Source of the DNA: Methylomonas sp. ZR1
GTDB taxonomy: Bacteria > Pseudomonadota > Gammaproteobacteria > Methylococcales > Methylomonadaceae
DNA: 64,000 nucleotides
Direction of reading: 5' to 3'
Assembly: GCF_013141865.1 (NCBI RefSeq)
Contig: NZ_RCST01000001.1
Location: 434,001-498,000 of the forward strand
Below are positions 18,324-32,226 of this stretch, in pieces (the stretch's first letter is position 1; every line of letters begins with the position of its first letter). Below the pieces are notes generated by a model that saw only the letters and a program-made list of their open reading frames with translations, was not told the origin of the DNA and made no database searches. Both the position numbers and the translations under genes were made by a program.

Positions 18324-18388
18324 TTCGGTAAGGGCGAGGAGATGACGAAAATGGCGTCTTCTTTCCCTGCTAAACGCTTTATATAACT

Positions 18389-19273
18389 ATGGCCTGGCAT
18401 CAGCTTTCCGTTATCACCGACGAAACCACTGCTCCGGACATATCGGAGTTTTTCAGCGAATTGGGCGCGGTCTCGGTGACTTACAGCGATGCCGATGATG
18501 AGCCGGTTTACGAACCGGCCATTGATCAAACCAAAATCTGGACTCGTACTCGGGTCACGGCTTTGTTCGAGCTCGATACCGATCCGGATATTGTTCGCAA
18601 CTTGTTGTTCAATCAGTTTATCGGTCAGCCTTTGCAGGAATGGGTAGCCGAGGTTTTGCAAGATCAAGCCTGGGAGCGGGCGTGGATGGAGCATTTCCAG
18701 GCGATGAAGTTTGCCAATCGTTTATGGATTTGCCCCAGCGGCCAGGAACAGCACGAGCCGGGTACGGTTTGCATGACTTTGGATCCCGGCTTGGCATTCG
18801 GTACCGGAACTCATCCGACGACTGCATTGTGTTTGGAGTGGTTGGCCGGTAACGATATTAAGGATAAAGTGTTAATCGACTACGGCTGTGGATCGGGGAT
18901 TCTTGCCGTCGCAGCGTTGTTACTGGGTGCCAAGCGGGCGCATGCGGTAGATATTGATCCGCAGGCGTTGACCGCCAGTCAATACAACGCCGAAAAAAAT
19001 CAGGTTCAGCAACGGATTGATTATTATCTGCCCGAACAGTTTTCCGGGTTTGCAGCTGATTTGGTACTTGCCAATATTCTCGCTAAACCGCTGATTGAGC
19101 TGGCCCCAACGATTGGCGCATTGGTCAGGCCGGGCGGGCAGTTGGTTTTGTCGGGCATCTTGAACGAACAAGCCGAGTCTGTAGCGGCAGCTTATCGAGA
19201 GCAGGGGTTTGTTGTGGCGCCGCCGGTCAGCCAGGAAGACTGGTGTCGATTGGATGCCCATAAACCCGACTGA
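18389..19273 (+). CDS. prmA: Ribosomal protein L11 methyltransferase
   Basis: PrmA trimethylates lysines and the N-terminus of ribosomal protein L11. The 294-residue product has the N-terminal L11-recognition domain, the FGTGTHPTTALCLEWL motif specific to PrmA, the SAM site LIDYGCGSGILAVAAL and the ANILAKPL motif IV. The gene lies 65 bases after accC, an arrangement seen in other gammaproteobacteria, and the next gene starts four bases after its stop. Confidence 0.95.
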   Translation: MAWHQLSVITDETTAPDISEFFSELGAVSVTYSDADDEPVYEPAIDQTKIWTRTRVTALFELDTDPDIVRNLLFNQFIGQPLQEWVAEVLQDQAWERAWMEHFQAMKFANRLWICPSGQEQHEPGTVCMTLDPGLAFGTGTHPTTALCLEWLAGNDIKDKVLIDYGCGSGILAVAALLLGAKRAHAVDIDPQALTASQYNAEKNQVQQRIDYYLPEQFSGFAADLVLANILAKPLIELAPTIGALVRPGGQLVLSGILNEQAESVAAAYREQGFVVAPPVSQEDWCRLDAHKPD

Positions 19274-19277
19274 ATAG

Positions 19278-19922
19278 ATGTTTAGCCGGTGTCCGCATTG
19301 CGCTGAGCAGCACGAAGTTACCGTCGAGCATTTGCGGCAATCGCGTGGCTTGTTGGATTGTTCGGTTTGCGGTAACTCTTTCGATGCGTTGCGATTCCTT
19401 AGTGAAGATAAAGATTCGCGACTGAACGACGACTTGCCGTATCCAGACCTCCAAACTTTAGACCAGGGGCCGCAGACTCGGCGGGTTTGGTTTGTTGCCA
19501 CCAGCTTATTGGCATTGTTATTGGTGGCACAAATACTGTATTTCGAAGGTTATCGTTTAACTATGCAGCCTCAGCTCAGAGCACATTTAGATAAAGTTTG
19601 TGCGACATTATCTTGTCGGTTACCGCCATATAGAAATCTTGAGGAATTGAGCGTTTCGCATAGCGATTTGCGAGTTCGAAGCGATAGCAGTTATTTGTTT
19701 AACGCTGTACTTAGTAATCAGGCGCCTTTTGCGCAAGCCGCGCCTGATTTGAAGCTGAGTGTGTTGAATTTTAATGGACAGGCCATTGCGGAGCGGGTGT
19801 TTAGTTCTGCGGAGTACCTTCTAAAACCCACAACACTCGCCCCGGAGCAAACGGTCGAAATTCGGTTGTTTGTTGTGGCGCCTGCTGCGCCAATTGGCGG
19901 TTATACCTTTACCTTACTTTAG
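19278..19922 (+). CDS. Zinc-ribbon membrane protein with DUF3426-like C-terminus
   Basis: The 214-residue product starts with a four-cysteine zinc ribbon (CPHC at residues 5-8 and CSVC at about 28-31) of the MJ0042 type. A single transmembrane helix at about residues 75-92 (FVATSLLALLLVAQILYF) and a periplasmic DUF3426-type domain follow. Function is unknown. It is tightly packed between prmA and rlmI, with four and six bases between stop and start, and probably belongs to the same transcript. Confidence 0.75.
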   Translation: MFSRCPHCAEQHEVTVEHLRQSRGLLDCSVCGNSFDALRFLSEDKDSRLNDDLPYPDLQTLDQGPQTRRVWFVATSLLALLLVAQILYFEGYRLTMQPQLRAHLDKVCATLSCRLPPYRNLEELSVSHSDLRVRSDSSYLFNAVLSNQAPFAQAAPDLKLSVLNFNGQAIAERVFSSAEYLLKPTTLAPEQTVEIRLFVVAPAAPIGGYTFTLL

Positions 19923-19928
19923 GGCAAT

Positions 19929-21125
19929 ATGAGCTACCCGGAACTGTTTCTAAAAAAAAACGAAGACAAACGTCTGCGGCAAGGGCATTTGTGGGTGTTC
20001 AGCAACGAGGTCGATACCCAGCGCAGCCCTTTGGAGCAGTTTGCGGCAGGCGACTTAGTCCTTGTTCACGATTCTGGCGGTAAAGCTTTGGGGATAGCGT
20101 ATCTGAATCCTCATGCACTCATTTGCGCGCGCTTGTTGACGCGTAAAACCAATATCAAAATCAATGAAAGTTTTTTTAAAGCGCGCTTGGCCCAAGCTTT
20201 AGGGTTGCGTGAGCGTTTGTTCGATAAGCCCTATTATCGCTTGGTGTTCGGCGAAAGCGATGGTCTACCAGGCTTGGTAATTGATCGCTTTGGGGTTGTG
20301 CTTTCCGTGCAAATTACCACTGCCGGAATGGAGCGTTATAAGGATGTGCTGGTCAAGATCCTACTTGAGCTGCTGGCGCCAACGGCTATTTTGCTGAAAA
20401 ACGATAATAGTCAGCGCCAGTTGGAAAGTCTCTCTCTGGAGCCTGAGCTGATTTACGGCGAGTTGCCTGAGCAATTGCTGATTGAAGAAAACAACGTGCG
20501 TTTTATCGTCAATGTGGCCGAAGGCCAAAAAACCGGTTGGTTTTACGATCATCGCAACAGCAGGGCGCAGTTTGCTAAAGCTTGCCATGGTTTAAGGGTG
20601 TTGGATTTATTCAGCTATGCCGGTGCTTGGGGTATACCTGCCGCAGTGGCGGGCGCTGCGGAAGTGTGTTGTGTGGATAGCTCCGAGAGTGCGTTGGCTT
20701 TAGCTTCCGCTAGTGCCGAATTGAATCAGGTGCAGGGCAAAATGCAATTCGTGCGCAATGACGTGTTCGAGTTTTTGAAGCAAGCCCGTGAACAGCAACA
20801 ACATTACGACGCGATCATCCTGGATCCGCCGGCGCTGATTAAACGTAAAAAAGATTTCAAAGCCGGGTACGAAGCCTATCGGCGCTTGAATCATTTGGCG
20901 CTACAGGTTTTGTCGAATAATGGTATTTTGGTCTCGGCATCATGCTCGCATCATTTGAGTAGAGATAATTTGCATGAAATATTGCGTTCTTCGGCGCGGC
21001 ACATTGACCGGCACTTGGTGTTTTTCGGTGCCGGCGCTCAAGGCCCGGATCATCCGATTCATCCGGCCTTGCCTGAGACCGATTATTTGAAAACCTTTTT
21101 TTGTGCAGTATCGAGCCGGCTATAG
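19929..21125 (+). CDS. rlmI: 23S rRNA (cytosine-C5) methyltransferase of the RlmI family
   Basis: RlmI methylates a cytosine (C1962 in E. coli numbering) of 23S rRNA. The N-terminal part (KKNEDKRLRQGHLWVFSNEV) belongs to the PUA RNA-binding domain and includes the typical GHLWVFSNE motif. The Rossmann methyltransferase domain shows VLDLFSYAGAWGIPAAVAGA and motif IV ILDPPALIKRKKD. The 398 residues match the family. It is the likely last large gene of the run beginning with prmA. Confidence 0.9.
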   Translation: MSYPELFLKKNEDKRLRQGHLWVFSNEVDTQRSPLEQFAAGDLVLVHDSGGKALGIAYLNPHALICARLLTRKTNIKINESFFKARLAQALGLRERLFDKPYYRLVFGESDGLPGLVIDRFGVVLSVQITTAGMERYKDVLVKILLELLAPTAILLKNDNSQRQLESLSLEPELIYGELPEQLLIEENNVRFIVNVAEGQKTGWFYDHRNSRAQFAKACHGLRVLDLFSYAGAWGIPAAVAGAAEVCCVDSSESALALASASAELNQVQGKMQFVRNDVFEFLKQAREQQQHYDAIILDPPALIKRKKDFKAGYEAYRRLNHLALQVLSNNGILVSASCSHHLSRDNLHEILRSSARHIDRHLVFFGAGAQGPDHPIHPALPETDYLKTFFCAVSSRL

Positions 21126-21131
21126 TCAATT

Positions 21132-21302
21132 ATGGTGGACTCCAAGCCCCAATGCGGTCTGTGCGGTCAGCGGGTGTTGATTCCCGGATTTGAGCTCAAC
21201 ACTTTGCTGGGCGAAAAAAAATTCTGTTGCGAGGGTTGTCGCAGCATTTTTCAACTGCTCCATAGCGAGCAAATAATAATAACGACTCCAGAGGAGAAAT
21301 AA
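21132..21302 (+). CDS. Stand-alone cysteine metal-binding domain (P-type ATPase type)
   Basis: This 56-residue protein consists of little more than CGLCGQRV, a short hydrophobic link and KKFCCEGCRSIFQLLH. This CxxC plus FCCxGC pattern is the putative metal-binding domain (PF12156-like) normally found at the N-terminus of CcoI/FixI-type copper ATPases. Here it is a separate gene, six bases after rlmI and two bases before the next gene. A second stand-alone copy is at 60161-60346. It probably binds copper or another soft metal through its cysteines; the partner is unknown. Confidence 0.7.
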   Translation: MVDSKPQCGLCGQRVLIPGFELNTLLGEKKFCCEGCRSIFQLLHSEQIIITTPEEK

Positions 21303-21304
21303 AC

Positions 21305-21832
21305 ATGAAAGCCTGCGAATCTTGTGCAGACCGCGTCAATATCGGTTGCCATCATAAACAAATGCCGGTTATATCCAGAGCTATTGGTTTGCTGTTTATC
21401 TATTTGCCGATTTTGACCTTGCCGTTTGTGATTACCAGCGCTTATTTGACGTATTTCAGCCTGAAATTGGTCGGTGCGGAAAATGTTAAAAAATGGAGTG
21501 ATTTTCTGCCGGCCAGGGCGAGCCATCGGTATGATTTAAAGAATCAGATTACGATGGACGGGTCATTCAAATTCAGCATGGCGCAATCGAAATTATTCTG
21601 GATATTGAATTGCACCTGGTATTGTCCGGTGAGTGTGGGCTTATTCGAATGGCATGCTTACTTGGTGAAAGTGGTGGAAAACTGGTGGTGTCCATTTACC
21701 CATGATCGTAAAAACAGCTATACCGACGGTGCTATCGATCAATCTTTTTGGCATATTTATCCTGAAGAAAAAGCTAAATTGCATGAAGACGACAAAACAA
21801 ACCCGATTTTTACTGCCGATCCCGAAGCCTAA
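21305..21832 (+). CDS. Unknown membrane protein with N-terminal cysteines
   Basis: I do not recognise this 175-residue protein. It starts with a possible metal site (CESCADRVNIGCHH: CxxC, another Cys and two His), followed by one or two membrane helices (about residues 25-60) and a hydrophilic part rich in aromatic residues, with further cysteines in ILNCTWYCPVSVG and ENWWCPF. It follows the stand-alone metal-binding protein by two bases, with GAGGAGAAA as ribosome binding site. That spacing implies co-translation and a possible metal-related role, but no more can be said. Confidence 0.6.
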   Translation: MKACESCADRVNIGCHHKQMPVISRAIGLLFIYLPILTLPFVITSAYLTYFSLKLVGAENVKKWSDFLPARASHRYDLKNQITMDGSFKFSMAQSKLFWILNCTWYCPVSVGLFEWHAYLVKVVENWWCPFTHDRKNSYTDGAIDQSFWHIYPEEKAKLHEDDKTNPIFTADPEA

Positions 21833-21943
21833 AAGTGTTATTTGTCTGTCATGATGTGTCACTCGGCTTTAATAAAGCTCGGGGATAATGGTTGGATTTA
21901 CCGGTCAGGGCTATTGCGATTGATCGGGTTAGCAAGTAGGACA

Positions 21944-21989
21944 AAATTTCCATACCGCATAACAAACAGTGCCGGTATGGGGGAAATTT
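21944..21989. repeat. Strong stem-loop upstream of the exosortase gene
   Basis: AAATTTCCATACCG pairs with CGGTATGG and GAAATTT across a 15-base loop, with only a two-base GG bulge. It lies 28 bases before the exosortase start and about 110 bases after the previous stop. It may end the upstream transcript or sit in the leader of the exosortase mRNA. No T-run follows it on the plus strand. Confidence 0.45.
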
Positions 21990-22017
21990 AAACATCAATT
22001 CTTATTTTCGACACGGA

Positions 22018-23619
22018 ATGAATACAGAGAATACGAAACCGGCCATTGTCTGGTCATTATGGGGTGCGGCTTTATTGCTGCTGTGCGTGGTGTTCAGGGA
22101 TAGCCTTGTCGAAATGGCGACGACATGGACGAACGTTGAGGAATACAGTCACGGGTTTTTTATACCTATCATCACTATTTACCTGCTTTGGGTGCGGCGC
22201 GGCGAGCTAGTCTTGGTTCAAGGATTTAAAGCGTCGCTGCCCGGTATCATCATTATCTGCTTAGGGTTGATTCTTTTTATTCTGGGCGGGTTGGCAACCA
22301 TAAAAACCATGGAGCAGTATGCTTTTCTGGTGGTGTTGACTGGGATGTTTGGCAGTGCTTTCGGGCTGCGCGGGCTGCGGGTTGGGGCTATCCCACTGTT
22401 GTTTTTAGTCTTCATGGTGCCGTTTCCATCTTTCATACTGAATAACCTGTCGTCAAAGCTGCAATTGATTTCTTCCTGGTTGGGCGTGGAATTTATACGC
22501 GCTTGCGACATCATGGTTTACCTGGAAGGGAATGTTATCGATCTAGGCAGCTATAAGTTGCAAGTGGTCGATGCCTGTAGCGGATTGCGTTATTTGTTTC
22601 CTTTGGCCAGTCTGGCTTTCCTATGCGCTTATCTGTTTAAAGGTCCATTCTGGCAGAAGTTGCTGATTTTTCTGTCGTCGATGCCCCTGACTATTTTCAT
22701 GAACAGCTTTCGGATTGGTGTCATCGGGGTCCTGGTTGATAACTGGGGCACTGAGATGGCTGAAGGCTTTTTGCATGATTTTGAAGGCTGGGCGGTATTT
22801 TTGCTGTGCATGTTTCTGCTATTTATCGAGATGTGGGTTTTTAGCCGAATCAGCGGTAGGAAACTGGCAATGGGCGAACTGGTGCAGATTCCGGAAGAAT
22901 GGAGCCACACGGCGCGTCGAGATATTGTCGCAATATTGAACAAATCGGTTTTCGCTGTGTTGCTATTGCTTTGTATAGGTGCAGGTGCTTCAGAGGTCTT
23001 TAAGGGGCGGGAAGACATTATTCCAGCGCGAAAAGCGTTTTTAACATTTCCGACGACGTTGGGAAGTTGGCAGGGACGCAATGACTATTTAACGCAATTT
23101 TATCTAAACGAGTTGAAATTGACGGATTATGTTATTGTCAATTTTGTTCAGCCTGAAACTCGGAACAGCGTTAATTTTTACAGCGCGTACTACCAATCGC
23201 AACGCAAGGGCGCCGTAGTACATTCGCCCCGCAGTTGTATTCCTGGGGATGGTTGGCAGATCAGCAGTTTCGAGCAGCGCGAGTTCACAGATTTGCAACT
23301 GGACGGGCAGGCATTGCAGGTAAATCGGGCCATTATCCAAAAAGGCGAAAGCAGACAATTAGTGTATTTTTGGTTTCAACAGCGCGGCCGGATGATAACT
23401 AACGAATATATGGTCAAATGGTATCTATTTTATGATGCCATCACTATGAATCGCACCGATGGGGCTTTGATTCGCTTGGTGACTCCTGTGGATAAGGTGG
23501 AAGATATTGCCGTTGCCGACAAACGCCTGCATTTATTTTTAAAAGATTTATTGCCTGAGTTACCCGCCTATTTGCCGGGTAAGATCATTGAGCCGGTTTA
23601 TTCGGCTTTACCGGGTTAA
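22018..23619 (+). CDS. Exosortase fused to an EpsI domain (XrtD-like)
   Basis: Exosortases are membrane cysteine transpeptidases that cut C-terminal PEP-CTERM-type sorting signals and are linked to exopolysaccharide production. About eight membrane helices fill residues 1-300, with the catalytic set Cys187 (VVDACSGLRYLFPL), Arg232 (MNSFRIGVIG) and His253 (FLHDFEGW). Residues about 320-530 are an EpsI (DUF3485) domain, with LGSWQG and HSPRSCIPGDGW. The single-chain fusion at 533 residues resembles XrtD, the VPLPA-CTERM-type exosortase. The GDP-fucose genes that follow fit a polysaccharide locus. No target protein with a sorting signal is seen in this window. Confidence 0.85.
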   Translation: MNTENTKPAIVWSLWGAALLLLCVVFRDSLVEMATTWTNVEEYSHGFFIPIITIYLLWVRRGELVLVQGFKASLPGIIIICLGLILFILGGLATIKTMEQYAFLVVLTGMFGSAFGLRGLRVGAIPLLFLVFMVPFPSFILNNLSSKLQLISSWLGVEFIRACDIMVYLEGNVIDLGSYKLQVVDACSGLRYLFPLASLAFLCAYLFKGPFWQKLLIFLSSMPLTIFMNSFRIGVIGVLVDNWGTEMAEGFLHDFEGWAVFLLCMFLLFIEMWVFSRISGRKLAMGELVQIPEEWSHTARRDIVAILNKSVFAVLLLLCIGAGASEVFKGREDIIPARKAFLTFPTTLGSWQGRNDYLTQFYLNELKLTDYVIVNFVQPETRNSVNFYSAYYQSQRKGAVVHSPRSCIPGDGWQISSFEQREFTDLQLDGQALQVNRAIIQKGESRQLVYFWFQQRGRMITNEYMVKWYLFYDAITMNRTDGALIRLVTPVDKVEDIAVADKRLHLFLKDLLPELPAYLPGKIIEPVYSALPG

Positions 23620-23699
23620 TCAATTAAGACGTCGGCTTTATTGCCTGACGAATTTATGCGGTTTTACGTCGATTTGACTCAAAAGAAAAGGAGCTGTAA

Positions 23700-24821
23700 A
23701 TGAGTAGAAAAAAAGCATTGATCACAGGCATAACCGGGCAAGACGGATCCTATCTTGCCGAGTTTCTGTTGGAAAAAGGCTATGAAGTGCATGGCATCAA
23801 ACGGCGGTCGTCATTATTTAATACCGAACGCGTTGATCATATTTATCAAGACCCACATATTAAGGATCCCCAATTCTTTCTTCATTACGGCGATTTGACG
23901 GATAGTTCGAACCTCACCCGTATCCTTAGCGAAATTCGTCCGGATGAAGTCTACAACTTGGGCGCGATGAGCCATGTTGCTGTATCGTTTGAGTCTCCTG
24001 AATATACGGCCGATGTAGACGGTATGGGGACATTAAGGCTTTTGGAAGCCATTCGTTTCCTCGGTATGGAGAAAACTACGCGTTTTTACCAGGCATCCAC
24101 TTCTGAGTTGTATGGTCTGGTCCAAGAAATTCCGCAGAGAGAAACCACGCCGTTTTATCCCCGTTCGCCTTATGCAGTAGCCAAGCTCTACGCCTATTGG
24201 ATCACCGTTAATTATCGTGAAGCTTATGGCATGTATGCGTGTAACGGTATTTTGTTCAACCACGAATCGCCGCGCCGAGGCGAAACTTTTGTGACGCGCA
24301 AAATAACTCGCGGCCTCAGTAATATCGCAATTGGTCTGGATAAATGTCTATATATGGGCAATATGGATTCTCTACGAGACTGGGGGCACGCGAAGGACTA
24401 CGTGCGGATGCAATGGATGATGTTGCAGCAAGATCAGCCTGAAGATTTTGTGATTGCTACAGGTGTGCAGTATTCGGTGAGACAATTTATCGAAATGTCG
24501 GCTAAAGAATTGGGTGTGACTATTCGTTGGGAAGGTGCGGGCGTTGAAGAAAAAGGTTATGTCGATGCTATTACCGGTGACAAAGCGCCTGGTATGGCGG
24601 TTGGACAAAACATCGTCGCTATCGATCCGCGCTATTTTAGACCTGCCGAAGTGGAAACGCTGTTGGGCGATCCGACTAATGCCAAGAACAAATTGGGTTG
24701 GGTGCCGCAAATTACTTTGCAAGAAATGGTATCCGAAATGGTGGCTTATGATCTTGAGCAAGCGCAAAAACATGCTCTGCTGAAAGAACAAGGTTATAAC
24801 GTGGCGGTTAGCCGGGAGTAA
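23700..24821 (+). CDS. gmd: GDP-mannose 4,6-dehydratase
   Basis: It converts GDP-mannose to GDP-4-keto-6-deoxymannose, the first step to GDP-L-fucose. The NADP-binding motif [15 protein letters not shown] is at the N-terminus, the catalytic Thr/Ser and Glu are in ASTSELYG, and the YxxxK pair is in [12 protein letters not shown]. At 373 residues it is normal. AAAGGAG lies before the ATG. fcl follows four bases after the stop, so the two enzymes are made together. Confidence 0.97.
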   Translation: MSRKKALITGITGQDGSYLAEFLLEKGYEVHGIKRRSSLFNTERVDHIYQDPHIKDPQFFLHYGDLTDSSNLTRILSEIRPDEVYNLGAMSHVAVSFESPEYTADVDGMGTLRLLEAIRFLGMEKTTRFYQASTSELYGLVQEIPQRETTPFYPRSPYAVAKLYAYWITVNYREAYGMYACNGILFNHESPRRGETFVTRKITRGLSNIAIGLDKCLYMGNMDSLRDWGHAKDYVRMQWMMLQQDQPEDFVIATGVQYSVRQFIEMSAKELGVTIRWEGAGVEEKGYVDAITGDKAPGMAVGQNIVAIDPRYFRPAEVETLLGDPTNAKNKLGWVPQITLQEMVSEMVAYDLEQAQKHALLKEQGYNVAVSRE

Positions 24822-24825
24822 CAGC

Positions 24826-25800
24826 ATGGTAGACAAGAAAGATAAGATTTATCTGGCGGGCCATAGAGGTATGGTAGGCTCGGCGATTTATCGGCAATTG
24901 ACTGAGGCGGGTTATCAAAACATTGTAGTGCGTACGCATGCTGAATTGGATTTGACCGATCAAATCGCTGTGCAGGACTTTATGCAACAAGAGCGTCCGA
25001 ATCAGGTGATTCTCGCGGCGGCCAAGGTTGGCGGCATTCATGCCAATAATGAATATCCGGCGGAATTTATCTATCAAAATCTGATGATGGAAGCCAATGT
25101 GGTTCATCAGGCTTGGCGGATTGGATGCAAGCAACTGCTGTTTTTGGGTAGCTCTTGTATCTATCCGAAATTCGCTGAGCAGCCGATGCGAGAAAGCGCG
25201 CTGTTGACAGGCGTTTTAGAGTCGACCAATGAGCCGTATGCAATTTCCAAGATTGCCGGGATTAAGTTGTGTGAGTCATATAACCGGCAGTACGGCGTAG
25301 ATTATCGGTCTGTGATGCCGACCAATTTGTATGGTGAAAACGATAATTTTCACTTGCAAAATAGCCATGTTATCCCGGCATTAATCAGAAAGTTTCATGA
25401 TGCCAAGCTTGGTAATTCTCCAACTGTCAGTGTGTGGGGAACCGGTAAGGCTATGCGCGAGTTTTTACACGTCGAGGATATGGCTGCTGCTTGTTTGCAC
25501 GTGATGGCCTTGGACAAAGAGCAATATCAATCTTGCACTGAACCCATGCTATCGCATTTAAATGTTGGGACTGGTGAAGATGTAACGGTGCGTGAATTGG
25601 CTGAAACCATCCAAGATGTCGTTGGTTTTCAAGGGCAAATTAGCTGGGACAGTACCAAGCCGGATGGTACTCCGCGAAAACTGATGGATGTCTCAAAGCT
25701 TAAGTCTTTGGGGTGGCAACCAAAGATACCGCTTAAAACAGGTCTGGAGCTTACCTATCGTTGGTTTTTAGAGCATCAAGGCCAGTTTAAAGCAGAATAG
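24826..25800 (+). CDS. fcl: GDP-L-fucose synthase
   Basis: It epimerises and reduces GDP-4-keto-6-deoxymannose to GDP-L-fucose with NADPH. It shows the [10 protein letters not shown] nucleotide loop, the catalytic [13 protein letters not shown] segment, and the YxxxK pair in [15 protein letters not shown], followed by the [11 protein letters not shown] motif. At 324 residues it has the family length. Together with gmd it supplies fucose for a surface polysaccharide or glycan, which fits the exosortase gene upstream. Confidence 0.96.
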   Translation: MVDKKDKIYLAGHRGMVGSAIYRQLTEAGYQNIVVRTHAELDLTDQIAVQDFMQQERPNQVILAAAKVGGIHANNEYPAEFIYQNLMMEANVVHQAWRIGCKQLLFLGSSCIYPKFAEQPMRESALLTGVLESTNEPYAISKIAGIKLCESYNRQYGVDYRSVMPTNLYGENDNFHLQNSHVIPALIRKFHDAKLGNSPTVSVWGTGKAMREFLHVEDMAAACLHVMALDKEQYQSCTEPMLSHLNVGTGEDVTVRELAETIQDVVGFQGQISWDSTKPDGTPRKLMDVSKLKSLGWQPKIPLKTGLELTYRWFLEHQGQFKAE

Positions 25801-26040
25801 TGTTGCCCAAATCCCTACGCGCCTGCGAGGCATGTTTATCAAGTAGGGAAAAGAAAGTTTGCGCGAATAGAAATAATTTCTTGACGCGAGTATGTTGTGT
25901 GATTAGAATGAGCGGCTCTTCACTGCTCTGGCTTTTAAGTTTTGGTGGTGAAGCGGTCGGCTTAGTTCGGCGGGTTTGAGGTTGTTGATTGGCGGGTTTG
26001 TTTTTTTGGTTTCGGTTTTTGAAGCGACTTAAAAATAAAT
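25801..26040. other. Gene-free stretch upstream of the rRNA promoter
   Basis: No supported gene is present between fcl and the rRNA promoter. The AT-rich part just before 26041 may serve as an upstream promoter element for the rRNA operon. A weak CCCTAC/GTAGGG pair near 25812-25846 could end the fcl transcript but has no T-run. Confidence 0.4.
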
Positions 26041-26068
26041 TTGACAAACACTGAAAACGCTGTAAAAT
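26041..26068 (+). promoter_or_regulatory. Main rRNA operon promoter
   Basis: A perfect -35 box TTGACA (26041-26046) and a -10 box TAAAAT (26063-26068) are 16 bases apart, about 190 bases before the 16S gene. The stretch upstream is AT-rich, as expected for an UP element. Confidence 0.75.
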
Positions 26069-26097
26069 ATGTCGGCTCAACAGGGCGAAATGCTCTG

Positions 26098-26108
26098 GCT
26101 CTTTAACA
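26098..26108 (+). promoter_or_regulatory. boxA antitermination site in the rRNA leader
   Basis: GCTCTTTAACA matches the boxA consensus at which the Nus-factor complex loads on rRNA transcripts. It lies 30 bases after the promoter. Confidence 0.8.
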
Positions 26109-26259
26109 AACGAAATCGAAATAATTTGTGTGGGTATGTGTAGCGACTATGTGCTGTTTAAAAATAGTCGACACAGACACCACGTCAATTCGCAAGAAAA
26201 GATGTTCTGTAGTCGAGTCAAGATTGGTCACTAATCTTATTTAGTGACAAGTTAAAATT

Positions 26260-27793
<1,534 letters not shown>

Positions 27794-27853
27794 CAAAGAC
27801 GGCACACCGTTACACGTACTCACAACAAATTATTTCGATTGAAAGACGCACCT

Positions 27854-27930
<77 letters not shown>

Positions 27931-28046
27931 ACGCATAAAAGGCGAAAGCAATAAGGCGAAACACAATCAGACCACACGCCTGGTTAGAATAACTGGCGCT
28001 GTGCTTAGTCACGTTTCGGCTTGAGTCTTGGCTTTAGTCTGCTTTA

Positions 28047-28122
28047 GGGGCCATAGCTCAGCTGGGAGAGCGCCTGCCTTGCACGCAGGAGGTCGGGAGT
28101 TCGATCCTCCCTGGCTCCACCA
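28047..28122 (+). tRNA. alaT: tRNA-Ala (TGC)
   Basis: The acceptor stem GGGGCCA/TGGCTCC has one G-T pair, the anticodon TGC is at 28080-28082, the T-arm contains AGTTCGATCCT and CCA is encoded. It is the second tRNA of the 16S-23S spacer. Confidence 0.97.
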
Positions 28123-28444
28123 TCATGCTGAACGCTGAGGGTTAACCAGTTCGTCAAATGTAAGAAAAATAGTGGGTGAACATCAACGCTATAGGGTTTT
28201 TCGGTGGTAGCAGATAAAGACTTTATAGCATTGGTACTCGTACCGATAGCTCTTTAACAATATGGAAATCTGTAACTATAGTAATGATCAGCAATGATCA
28301 ACACTAAAACGAGTTGCGGTTTGAATGAGGTCTGTCTCGAAAGGGAAAGGCGGAAAGCAAACAGCATGTCGTTCTCAAGCAGAAAAAATCAGCGAAAATG
28401 TCAGCTGACAGTATAGCCAAAGTACAGACGTATTCGGGTTATAT
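28123..28444 (+). other. Spacer between tRNA-Ala and 23S rRNA
   Basis: This part of the rRNA precursor has no gene. It carries a second boxA (28249-28259) and probably one side of the processing stem around 23S rRNA. Confidence 0.7.
28249..28259 (+). promoter_or_regulatory. Second boxA, in front of 23S rRNA
   Basis: GCTCTTTAACA repeats exactly the leader boxA. A boxA in this spacer is known from other bacteria and re-arms antitermination before the 23S gene. Confidence 0.75.
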
Positions 28445-31338
<2,894 letters not shown>

Positions 31339-31534
31339 TATAACACCCAATGCGTTTGGGTGTCACTGACACGCTGATAAACGCAAGATAACGACACACT
31401 CGATACAGATTTCCATGAAAAACAGGACGGGGAACAACCTAAGTTAAATGCGAACGCATCACCCAAAGGTTTTTCCTAAAAGCAAAAGCTTATAACCTGT
31501 TTATGACGGCTGACTAAAAGCAGCCAAACCAGTT

Positions 31535-31653
31535 TGCTTGGTGAACATAGCAAGCGTGAACCACCCGATCCCATCCCGAACTCGGAAGTGAAACCGCTTA
31601 GCGCCGATGATAGTGTGGCAGGTTGCCATGTGAAAGTAGGTCATCGCCAAGCT
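31535..31653 (+). rRNA. rrf: 5S ribosomal RNA
   Basis: The ends GCTTGG and CCAAGC pair to form helix I, and the conserved CCCGAACTCGGAAGTGAAAC and AGCGCCGATG segments are present. It is about 119 bases long and is the last gene of the operon. Confidence 0.95.
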
Positions 31654-31661
31654 CTTAAACC

Positions 31662-31695
31662 AAAAGCCCCGCTAGCCATAGCGGGGCTTTTTTTT
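31662..31695 (+). terminator. Terminator of the rRNA operon
   Basis: AGCCCCGCT and AGCGGGGCT form a 9-base stem with a six-base loop, preceded by A's and followed by eight T's. This is a textbook intrinsic terminator. Confidence 0.93.
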
Positions 31696-31784
31696 ACCCC
31701 CCAATCACCCCTACTGCTGCTCTCTTCTCTTTTGCGGACGGGGTTGTTAGAATCCCCTCTCATCAATGTTTAACGAGAAAACGC

Positions 31785-32105
31785 ATGAGTGCAATAGACA
31801 GAATCCAAGCCCAATTAGCCAGCCATCCTGTGGTCTTGTACATGAAAGGCACCCCGGACTTCCCTCAGTGTGGATTTTCCAGCCGGGTGGTGCAAGTCTT
31901 GCAGGCTTGCAATGCGGATTATGCCCACATCAATATCTTCGAAGACCCTGAAGTGCGTGAAGCCTTAAAAGAATACTCGCACTGGCCTACCTATCCCCAA
32001 CTGTATATCAACGGCGAATTAATCGGCGGCTGCGACATCGTCATCGATCTCTTTAATAAAGGTGAGCTTAATAATATGCTGGCGAGCGTTGGCTCCAAGC
32101 TTTAG
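31785..32105 (+). CDS. grxD: Monothiol glutaredoxin
   Basis: This small cytoplasmic protein carries [2Fe-2S] clusters between assembly and target proteins. The 106-residue product has the CGFS active site in PQCGFSSRVV, the VVLYMKGTPDFPQ start of the fold, and the glutathione-binding WPTYPQLYINGELIGGCDI segment. It is a single gene between the rRNA terminator and rnt. Confidence 0.95.
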   Translation: MSAIDRIQAQLASHPVVLYMKGTPDFPQCGFSSRVVQVLQACNADYAHINIFEDPEVREALKEYSHWPTYPQLYINGELIGGCDIVIDLFNKGELNNMLASVGSKL

Positions 32106-32226
32106 TCGAAAAAGGTATATTAATTAAGCAGCAGCGTGCCTATTCGACCGTGTATTGCGATGGACTTTCTGCCATTCTCGCCAATATGTTTGGGTGCATG
32201 TGTTCTAAGTCGCTAATTGGCTACAT

